From the NCBI GenBank assembly GCA_005792225.1, contig SXSP01000503.1, forward strand, positions 1 through 10,594: a stretch of 10,594 bases of DNA, in the 5' to 3' direction. The DNA is from Bdellovibrionales bacterium (lineage in GTDB: Bacteria > Bdellovibrionota > Bdellovibrionia > Bdellovibrionales > JAMPXM01). Numbering within the stretch: position 1 is the first letter of the stretch; every line of letters starts with the position of its first letter. Positions 1 to 5,351 of the stretch are shown piece after piece. Made by a program: the position numbers and the translations under genes. The notes below the pieces were generated by a model. That model had not been told where the DNA came from. It ran no database searches and saw only the letters and a list, made by a program, of their open reading frames with translations.

Positions 1-747
1 GCGAACCACGACGGCTGTTTTCGCGGCGAGCCCCAGAAGTGCTTTGACCGCCGCGCCCGTTTGGCGGCGGGCTTTTAATTCAAGCAACTGACCTAAGAGG
101 ACGAGGGTGACGATCACCGCCGCCGGTTCGAAATAAAGCCCAATTTTTCCCGTAACGGGATCAGGAAAGAAGAGCGCAACCAAACTGTAGAGGTAGGCAA
201 CTCCAACCCCGAGCCCGATGAGGGTAAACATATTGGGGCTTTTGTTTCGAATCGACTGCCAGAACTTTTCCAGAAAGGGCCATCCGCACCAGAGCACAAC
301 GGGTGTCGAGAGAACCAGCTCGAGGTTGCTCCAATGATGCCCAAATCCCATGGTTAAAACGAGAAGGGGCAAGCTCAAAACGCACGCGACAGCGAAGCGG
401 CGGCGTAGATCTAAGTACTCCGTCTGATCTTCCTCCCCATCCATGGAAAACTCGGTGGGCTCAAGCGCCATTCCGCAGACGGGGCAGCTACCTGGTCCCC
501 GTTGCTTCACCTCAGGGTGCATGGGGCATGTGTATTCGACATCTTTTGCGGATTCAGGAGGAGACGACTGTGAAGCGAGATACTTTCGGGGATTCTCATC
601 AAATTTTGTTTTGCAGCGAGGGTTGCAGAAGTAAAACTTGCCACCTTGGAAAAGTGAGCTGCCGCCTTTTGCGGTTTCTGGGTCGACCATCATTCCGCAA
701 ACGGGATCTTTCACTTTTTTTGAAGCGCAACAAGACTCGTGTTTCAT
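1..747 (-). CDS. Copper/silver-type P1B ATPase, N-terminal 249 residues (3' end beyond window)
   Basis: An inner-membrane pump that would export Cu(I) or Ag(I) from cytosol to periplasm using ATP. Reading from the ATG at 747, the frame stays open to base 1. Residues 14-55 form a YHS domain (PVCGMM, then CNPRC). Residues 72-94 are the CPMHPE...CPVCGM heavy-metal-binding module. Four hydrophobic segments follow at about 117-135, 142-165, 171-194 and 203-224, with the PNMFTLIGLG and VTLVLLGQLLELKAR signatures of Cu/Ag P1B ATPases. The actuator TGE, the CPC metal site and the DKTG phosphorylation site should lie beyond the left edge and are not seen. There is no classical N-terminal HMA (GMTCxxC) domain; YHS plus CPMHPE takes its place. 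It begins 13 nt after the multicopper oxidase stop, with GGGGG and GAGG just upstream of the ATG, so it is the third gene of the copper operon. Family is secure; Cu versus Ag preference is inferred from context. Confidence 0.93.
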   Translation of the reverse strand, partial: MKHESCCASKKVKDPVCGMMVDPETAKGGSSLFQGGKFYFCNPRCKTKFDENPRKYLASQSSPPESAKDVEYTCPMHPEVKQRGPGSCPVCGMALEPTEFSMDGEEDQTEYLDLRRRFAVACVLSLPLLVLTMGFGHHWSNLELVLSTPVVLWCGWPFLEKFWQSIRNKSPNMFTLIGLGVGVAYLYSLVALFFPDPVTGKIGLYFEPAAVIVTLVLLGQLLELKARRQTGAAVKALLGLAAKTAVVVR

Positions 748-760
748 CCTCGAACCCCCG

Positions 761-2947
761 TCAAAACTGAATGAGCGCGTCCACTCCAAGGCTATTCTCT
801 GTCGCCATCAAGCCTGCGGCCCAGCGCCAACTCGGGCCATACATCAGGCTCAATTCGAACTCGGTTTCTCGCTCCGCTTCCCAGCCGGGCCGCCAGGACA
901 TTTCGGCGTCGGTAAACACCGTGCTCGTCCACTGAAAACGCTTTTCGATATCAAAGCGAAACCGACCTTCATGGTTCACGGAAACCTGTGCCTCAATGAG
1001 CATCGGCAGAACGTAGCCGACTCCGAGCACGCCGAATCCCTTTTCATGAAAAAGACTCCCTCCGCCGAAAACGTGGAGATAGTTGTCAAACCATCTCCGG
1101 TAGAAGAGATCGCCCTCGAGATCCCACTCACGACCGACTTCGAAATTTCCGGCATCCTCGTTTTTAGTTTCAAGATCCAAGCCGATTTCGTCCCAGGTCC
1201 TGATGAGCCTTGCCTCCGCCCGTGCGTGGTTAGTTCCACCCTCGAGCCGAGTGTGATTGTAAATATGTTCGTGAAGATGCGGATCGTGTTGGTCGTACTT
1301 CCGCATACTCGGAGTCAGCTGAAAATCCTTGTAACGGATGACCCGGGCCATTCCGGTTTTCATGTGGTAGAGATTATGACAATGAAGCATCCACTGGCCG
1401 GGTTCGTTCGCGTAGAACTCGATGATTCGCTCCCCGTGGGGGGGCACGTCGACCGTGTGTTTGAGCGGAGATCGATCTTCCCTTCCATTGGCGCCGCCAT
1501 TGACGACGCGAAAGAAGTGACCGTGCAAGTGCATCGGATGATGCATCATCGTCTCGTTCTTAAATTTGATCCGCACGATCTCGCCGCTTTGAATCTCGAT
1601 CAGCCGATCTTCGTGAATCGCTTTCCCGTTCATGTGCCAAATGTATCGCTCCATGTCCCCGTCGAGAACGAGCGCGAGATCATGAACGCGCGCATCTTTC
1701 GGTAATGCCGTCGATTCGATCGCCCTCAGTGCGTCCACGGTCAATGTGTCGACTGGCTGCCCGCCCGCGAGCGTTCTTCCTGCGCGGTTCTGTTTCAACA
1801 TTGCATCGGACTGATTCGACCAATCGGTCTTCGTAGCAGCCGCGTGTGCGTGATGAGCATGAGCTGCGTGGTCCCCATTTACCGCCGCGTGAGCACCGTG
1901 GCTTTTGTGTTCTTCGTGCGCGCCATGTTCCATCGAGGCATAAGCGTTTGGTTTTTCCTTCGTGGGCGCAAACACCTTCTCGCCGCTTCCAATCCAGGTC
2001 GACGCAAAACCCGTGACGTCTTGAACCGTCGCACGCAGCTCGTAACTCTTCGGCTCCGGCATCGTAAAGAGAACGTCATAGGTTTCGGCCATTCCCAGGA
2101 GAATTTCTTTGGCCATGACTGGGGTGACGTCGACGCCGTCGGCCGCGATGATTTGCATGGGAAGACCCATGGAGACATAAAAATAACTGGAAGCTCCCGC
2201 ATTGATGATGCGAAGGCGTACGCGTTCTCCTGGCTTCGCGTTGATCAATTGCGAATCTCGTTTGCCGTTGATCAAGAATGCATCGTAGCCGACATCTGAA
2301 AGATCCATGCCGCCCATTCGCGTCCACTCGTTCGAGAGGTGTGTGCCGAGACTTCCCGCTCGGAGCGCACCGAAATAAGAACGCACGGAATCCTTTTTGT
2401 AGAGATAGTAGTCTCCATCTTTTCGTAGGTTGCGGATGATCTGATCGGCGTTTTCATCCGACCAGTCACTCAGAACGACGACCGCGTCTCGGTCGTAGGC
2501 GATCGCTTTTTTCCTCGGATGAATGATGAACGCGCCGTAGACGCCCTTTTGTTCCTGCACGGTCGTATGCGAGTGATACCAATACGTACCGTTCTGTCGA
2601 ATAGGAAAACGAAAGAGCCTCGATTGCCCAGGATGAATCGGAGGCGTATTGACGTAAGCGACACCGTCCTCCTCCGGAGGAAGAAGAATTCCATGCCAGT
2701 GAATCGAAACTTCCTCGTTCGGGACCTCGTTCTTCACGAGGATCTCGGCGTCGTCGCCTTCCGTGAACTCTAAGACCGGCGCTGGAATTCCACCATTGAC
2801 CGTGAGGGCGAAATCGACCTCCTTCTGGCCACTCAAATTCAACTTTTCGTTTCGAACCGTGAGTTCGTAGCGAACGGTCTTCGCGTGGGCAAACCAAGGT
2901 GCGGTGATGAGGAAGACGATGAGGATGTTTTGAAACGCTGATTTCAT
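761..2947 (-). CDS. copA: Multicopper oxidase (CopA/PcoA type) fused to a C-terminal CopB-like outer-membrane domain
   Basis: A 728-residue predicted periplasmic copper-resistance oxidase, likely oxidising Cu(I) to Cu(II). Residues 1-22 are a Sec-type signal peptide ending AHA, without the twin-arginine motif usual for CopA. All four copper-site motifs are present: HWHG (83-86), YHSH (124-127), HHPMHLHGH (469-477) and HCHNLYHM (522-529), giving the T1, T2 and T3 ligands. Residues 338-369 are a histidine-rich insertion where CopA homologues usually carry Met-rich repeats. After the oxidase ends near 540, a His-rich linker (554-565) leads into about 160 residues resembling the CopB outer-membrane protein: the IYNHTRLEG start, alternating amphipathic strands, the FGVLGVGYVLPMLIEAQV stretch, and a terminal phenylalanine typical of outer-membrane barrels. 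CopA and CopB are separate proteins in the classical cop/pco operons. The ATG overlaps the regulator stop as ATGA, with AGGAAAG upstream, implying translational coupling. Oxidase call very firm; the CopB match is by motif reading. Confidence 0.93.
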   Translation of the reverse strand: MKSAFQNILIVFLITAPWFAHAKTVRYELTVRNEKLNLSGQKEVDFALTVNGGIPAPVLEFTEGDDAEILVKNEVPNEEVSIHWHGILLPPEEDGVAYVNTPPIHPGQSRLFRFPIRQNGTYWYHSHTTVQEQKGVYGAFIIHPRKKAIAYDRDAVVVLSDWSDENADQIIRNLRKDGDYYLYKKDSVRSYFGALRAGSLGTHLSNEWTRMGGMDLSDVGYDAFLINGKRDSQLINAKPGERVRLRIINAGASSYFYVSMGLPMQIIAADGVDVTPVMAKEILLGMAETYDVLFTMPEPKSYELRATVQDVTGFASTWIGSGEKVFAPTKEKPNAYASMEHGAHEEHKSHGAHAAVNGDHAAHAHHAHAAATKTDWSNQSDAMLKQNRAGRTLAGGQPVDTLTVDALRAIESTALPKDARVHDLALVLDGDMERYIWHMNGKAIHEDRLIEIQSGEIVRIKFKNETMMHHPMHLHGHFFRVVNGGANGREDRSPLKHTVDVPPHGERIIEFYANEPGQWMLHCHNLYHMKTGMARVIRYKDFQLTPSMRKYDQHDPHLHEHIYNHTRLEGGTNHARAEARLIRTWDEIGLDLETKNEDAGNFEVGREWDLEGDLFYRRWFDNYLHVFGGGSLFHEKGFGVLGVGYVLPMLIEAQVSVNHEGRFRFDIEKRFQWTSTVFTDAEMSWRPGWEAERETEFELSLMYGPSWRWAAGLMATENSLGVDALIQF

Positions 2948-3348
2948 TCTGGCTTTCCTAGGTTATCGAGGATGGGACACTCCGGGCGCTGATCACCGTG
3001 GCAGTTTTTAGCAAGATGCTTGAGGGTTTTTACCATTTCCTGAAGTTCGCTGATTTTTCGTTCCATCTCGCCGACGTGTGCGAGCGCGATCGTCTTGACT
3101 TCGTGACTGGTCCGCGATCGATTTCTCCAGAGGCTCACGAGCTTCTTAATTTCTTTCATCGAAAATCCCAGACCGCGCGCCCGCCGCACGAACGCGAGCG
3201 TATTCACGTCAGACTCCGAGTAGATCCGGTAACCCGAATCCGTTCGCAGAGCTTTCGGGATGATGCCGATCGATTCGTAATGCCGAATGAGCTTGGCATT
3301 GACGCCGGAAATCTTCGCGGCTTCACCGATGTTCATGGATCTATTCAT
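2944..3348 (-). CDS. cueR: CueR-like MerR-family copper-responsive transcriptional activator
   Basis: A 134-residue cytosolic Cu(I)/Ag(I) sensor that would activate the copper operon by distorting a long-spacer promoter. Residues 5-75 form the MerR winged helix (MNIGEAAKISGVNAKLIRHY, then GYRIY and RARGLGFSMKEIKKL). Residues 80-112 form the dimerisation helix. The metal loop carries C116 and C124 with seven residues between them (CHGDQRPEC), the CueR spacing of Cys112 and Cys120. S81 sits where CueR has the Ser that favours +1 ions. The C-terminal CCHH tail of E. coli CueR is absent. The first ATG is chosen because GGAGGG lies 8 nt upstream (3357-3362); a second ATG lies four codons in. It is the first gene of the operon it would control, so it is likely autoregulated. 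Zn- or Hg-type MerR regulators are less likely given the loop and the operator. Confidence 0.92.
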   Translation of the reverse strand: MNRSMNIGEAAKISGVNAKLIRHYESIGIIPKALRTDSGYRIYSESDVNTLAFVRRARGLGFSMKEIKKLVSLWRNRSRTSHEVKTIALAHVGEMERKISELQEMVKTLKHLAKNCHGDQRPECPILDNLGKPE

Positions 3349-3368
3349 AAATCAAACCCTCCACGATC

Positions 3369-3399
3369 AGTTTGGACCTTCCCATCATTGGAAGGTCAA
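3369..3399 (-). promoter_or_regulatory. CueR-type promoter and operator of the copper operon
   Basis: On the minus strand, -35 TTGACC (3399-3394) and -10 CAAACT (3374-3369) are separated by 19 bp, the long spacer typical of MerR-family promoters. The spacer holds the dyad ACCTTCC-N7-GGAAGGT (3376-3396), extended to GACCTTCC/GGAAGGTC. This closely matches my recollection of the E. coli copA CueR box in arms and in position relative to the -35. The predicted transcription start near 3362 leaves a short leader in which GGAGGG (3362-3357) is the ribosome binding site of the regulator. Confidence 0.9.
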
Positions 3400-3407
3400 G
3401 CACACCT

Positions 3408-3436
3408 TTGATCCTTCCCTAAAATGCGACAATTAT
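3408..3436 (+). promoter_or_regulatory. Candidate sigma70-like promoter, divergent from the copper operon
   Basis: TTGATC (3408-3413) and AATTAT (3431-3436) are spaced 17 bp; each matches four of six consensus positions. It points to the gene starting at 3577, leaving a leader of over 130 nt. A rival candidate nearer the gene is TTGACG (3509-3514) with GATAGC (3531-3536), spaced 16 bp. Neither is strong. Confidence 0.25.
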
Positions 3437-3457
3437 GAGCATATGTTCGCAATTGTC
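3428..3457. repeat. 30-bp imperfect palindrome in the intergenic region (possible operator)
   Basis: The arms are GACAATTATGAGCAT (3428-3442) and ATGTTCGCAATTGTC (3443-3457). Twelve of 15 positions pair, including the outer GACAATT/AATTGTC. With no loop it looks more like a site for a dimeric DNA-binding protein than an RNA hairpin. It overlaps the -10 of the candidate promoter at 3408-3436, where binding would repress. The regulator is unknown, and the sequence does not resemble the CueR box. Confidence 0.5.
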
Positions 3458-3576
3458 CCAGTCGAGATCTTGATTCATCAAAATACCGTTGAGACGTGCT
3501 GCGCTTGATTGACGGGTACGCAACGCCCTTGATAGCCCCAGTGTGACAACTCAGCACAAATAGAGGGGGAACAAGG

Positions 3577-4314
3577 ATGAAGAGCGCTGGTTTGATCTTG
3601 GCTGTTTTGGCAGTTTCTGTTTCGGCAATTGCGGGGCAGCGGGAAAATGTGATCGTCCGCGAAGTCGTGACTCCCGCGGCGTCACTTTATGACTTCGTTC
3701 CCATCGTAAATCCTGTTCCGATGCCGACACCTTATCCTGCGCCTACGCCGGTGCCTGCACCGGGTGCGACTCCGGGCCCGCTTCCCTCGGCGACACCACT
3801 TCCTCCGTTGCCGACACCGCTTCCTGGCTCCATTCAGGCGGCGCAGGTCGATGCATGGGTCGTCCTCGGGCAGAAAGCTTGGACAATCGTCACGGCAAAC
3901 AAGCCGAACGCAACCGTTCAACAGCAACGGCTCGCGGTTCTCCCGGCGGCCAACCTTGATTGGATGCAGCTCGCAAACTGGCAGGGACCTGCATCGAAGA
4001 CCTTCAAGGTCGATTTCCCGTCGGCTGGCGCGAGTGTTACGTACACGATCGTGTTCAACTACGGCGGAAGCTTTCAAGGCCAGGGAGCGTTCATCACGAA
4101 CTTGAACGTCATCCCGACGGCGCTCTCTGTCGGATACGGCAAGCAGCTCACGATCGAAGTGATCGCCGGAAATCCGATCAACTACGGAGCCGAGAACCCC
4201 ATTGCGGGAATCGAGCTGCAAATGAAATGGAAGCTCGACACGCCCTTTAGCCATCAAGAGGGCGTCCACGCCTATGCCGTTAAAGGTAACGGCGAGATCG
4301 TGAGAATCAACTAA
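3577..4314 (+). CDS. Exported proline-rich protein of unknown function
   Basis: A 245-residue protein whose function I do not recognise. Residues 1-20 are a signal peptide (MKSAG, then a hydrophobic core, with cleavage likely after AIAG or nearby). Residues 42-84 are a linker rich in Pro, Thr and Ala (PTPYPAPTPVPAP-type repeats), typically extended and often a spacer between an anchor and a folded domain. Residues 88-245 look like a compact domain with alternating hydrophobic strands: a helix near 88-107 (AAQVDAWVVLGQKAWTIV), then NWQGP, YTIVFNYGG and a lysine-rich C-terminal strand. There is no lipobox cysteine and no catalytic motif I can name. The start has AGAGGGGG 7 nt upstream. It is divergent from the copper operon across 228 bp and closed by a hairpin terminator, so it is probably monocistronic. 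Copper control is not indicated, since the CueR box is positioned for the other strand. Confidence 0.85.
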   Translation: MKSAGLILAVLAVSVSAIAGQRENVIVREVVTPAASLYDFVPIVNPVPMPTPYPAPTPVPAPGATPGPLPSATPLPPLPTPLPGSIQAAQVDAWVVLGQKAWTIVTANKPNATVQQQRLAVLPAANLDWMQLANWQGPASKTFKVDFPSAGASVTYTIVFNYGGSFQGQGAFITNLNVIPTALSVGYGKQLTIEVIAGNPINYGAENPIAGIELQMKWKLDTPFSHQEGVHAYAVKGNGEIVRIN

Positions 4315-4320
4315 TAGAGC

Positions 4321-4357
4321 AACGGCTCGGGCCCATCCACCCGAGCCGTTTCAATTT
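4321..4357 (+). terminator. Hairpin terminator after the proline-rich protein gene
   Basis: AACGGCTCGGG (4321-4331) and CCCGAGCCGTT (4340-4350) form a perfect 11-bp GC-rich stem with an 8-nt loop, starting 6 nt after the stop codon. The following tract (TTCAATTT) is only partly T-rich, so the hairpin strength is better than the U-tract. Confidence 0.8.
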
Positions 4358-4364
4358 GAGACTC

Positions 4365-4413
4365 AACTCATCCTGATCTGGCGAGATTGCGGACACTCGT
4401 TCTAGGATGAGTT
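4365..4413 (+). repeat. Inverted repeat masking the ribosome binding site of the 4414 gene
   Basis: AACTCATCCT (4365-4374) is perfectly complementary to AGGATGAGTT (4404-4413), with a 29-nt loop. The right arm contains the AGGA Shine-Dalgarno (4404-4407) and ends at the base before the ATG. If transcription starts upstream of 4365, the mRNA could fold to hide the ribosome binding site. Regulation is an inference. Confidence 0.55.
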
Positions 4414-5337
4414 ATGCAGGACGCACTTCGTATCTCCGAATTCACGCCAAGAACGGGTTTGAAGAGGACTCTCCAACCGAATCCTTATTTCAAATTCTTT
4501 TTTTACTTCACCATGGCTCTCGCCGTGATGCTGGCGCTCTTTATCGCGCTGGATGTGCTGCAGGTGACGCTCACCGAGCAGCCCATAACGGATCTCGGGA
4601 TTCTGGTTGCCAGCGGGCTGACGAGCATTCTTCTCGCGACATTTTCGTGGCATACCTTTGGACTCGCTTCGCGGGACGTTTATCACGTCGCCCATGACCA
4701 CGTGCAAATCGACAGGGGCGGCCGAATTCGGGTGATTCGATTTGACGATGTTACGAGCGTGCGACTTTTCCATATTCCGTATCTGACTGGAGAGTTCGTA
4801 TTGACCACGAAGTCTCAAGGCAAAATCGTCGTTCCCGCTTCCGTCACTCGTAGCGAGTACATTTTGGAAGCGCTTTCGAGTCACCGCGGGCCTGAGTTTC
4901 TCTCACACGAAGCGATTGAAAACTATCGACGCACTTCACTCCTCGCGGATCATGCGTGGAACCGAACTGCCGCGCACTTTGCTGCAAGCAAGTCTTTGCT
5001 CACGCGCTATGTCCTGATTCCGCTCCTCGCGGCGTTCGTGCTGATCGTTGCCGCATCAATGGTCAACGGCCATTTAATTCTCGACCCCGTACCATTTGCG
5101 AAAGCCTTCCTTCTCTTCTTCGGCATCAACCTCATGGTCGGCATGGGTTTCTACCTCACGTCGGAGTCCATGTTGATGTCGCGAGCGCGCGCACGTCTTC
5201 TCGCCGATCCCCAAATGACCCGGCGAGCGGTGAAGATCGAGGAAGCCGTGATCCGACGAGCGCGGATCGGCCACATGGCCATCTCGGCAGCCGCGACGAG
5301 CCTGCTGATGATCTTACTCATCAACGCATCTTTTTAG
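4414..5337 (+). CDS. Five-helix integral membrane protein of unknown function
   Basis: A 307-residue inner-membrane protein that I cannot assign to a family. Predicted helices are at about 26-48, 60-82, 196-216, 226-248 and 286-304. Between helices 2 and 3 lies a soluble stretch (about 88-180) of alternating short strands (YHVAHDHVQID, RIRVIRFDDVTSVRLFHI, EFVLTTKSQGKIVVPA). This resembles the pattern of bacterial PH-like domains, where a strand carrying the 'I.f.di..v' motif follows a membrane pair; that similarity is suggestive only. A second soluble, arginine-rich segment (255-285) lies between the last two helices. The start is ATG with AGGA 6 nt upstream, preferred over the overlapping ATG at 4407, which is in another frame. 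A terminator lies just upstream and the kinase gene converges on its stop, so it appears to be transcribed alone. Confidence 0.82.
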   Translation: MQDALRISEFTPRTGLKRTLQPNPYFKFFFYFTMALAVMLALFIALDVLQVTLTEQPITDLGILVASGLTSILLATFSWHTFGLASRDVYHVAHDHVQIDRGGRIRVIRFDDVTSVRLFHIPYLTGEFVLTTKSQGKIVVPASVTRSEYILEALSSHRGPEFLSHEAIENYRRTSLLADHAWNRTAAHFAASKSLLTRYVLIPLLAAFVLIVAASMVNGHLILDPVPFAKAFLLFFGINLMVGMGFYLTSESMLMSRARARLLADPQMTRRAVKIEEAVIRRARIGHMAISAAATSLLMILLINASF

Positions 5338-5351
5338 ACGCATCTTTTTAG
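5324..5351. repeat. Perfect 14-bp tandem duplication at the junction of two convergent genes
   Basis: ACGCATCTTTTTAG occurs twice without a gap (5324-5337 and 5338-5351). The TAG of the plus-strand membrane protein gene ends the first copy. The TAA of the minus-strand kinase gene (TTA at 5348-5350) lies in the second copy. Removing one copy would leave both stops working but overlapping. Confidence 0.9.

Noticed and set aside
303..770. Plus-strand open frame of 155 codons over the ATPase gene
   Set aside because: It is antisense to the P1B ATPase N-terminal region, rich in Arg, Ser and Pro as expected of a shadow, and has no plausible start context.
638..1705. Long plus-strand open frame of 355 codons
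   Set aside because: It lies antisense to the multicopper oxidase fusion, which has unmistakable motifs; the predicted protein is of shadow-like composition with no recognisable domain.
3404..3419. Possible second CueR half-site (ACCTTTGATCCTTCC)
   Set aside because: The two parts are direct rather than inverted and do not form the ACCTTCC-N7-GGAAGGT dyad.
3700..3831. Repetitive CCG/ACC-rich tract that might be a tandem repeat or CRISPR-like array
   Set aside because: It is coding for Pro-, Thr- and Ala-rich linker residues in frame; units are degenerate at the DNA level and lack constant repeat and spacer lengths.
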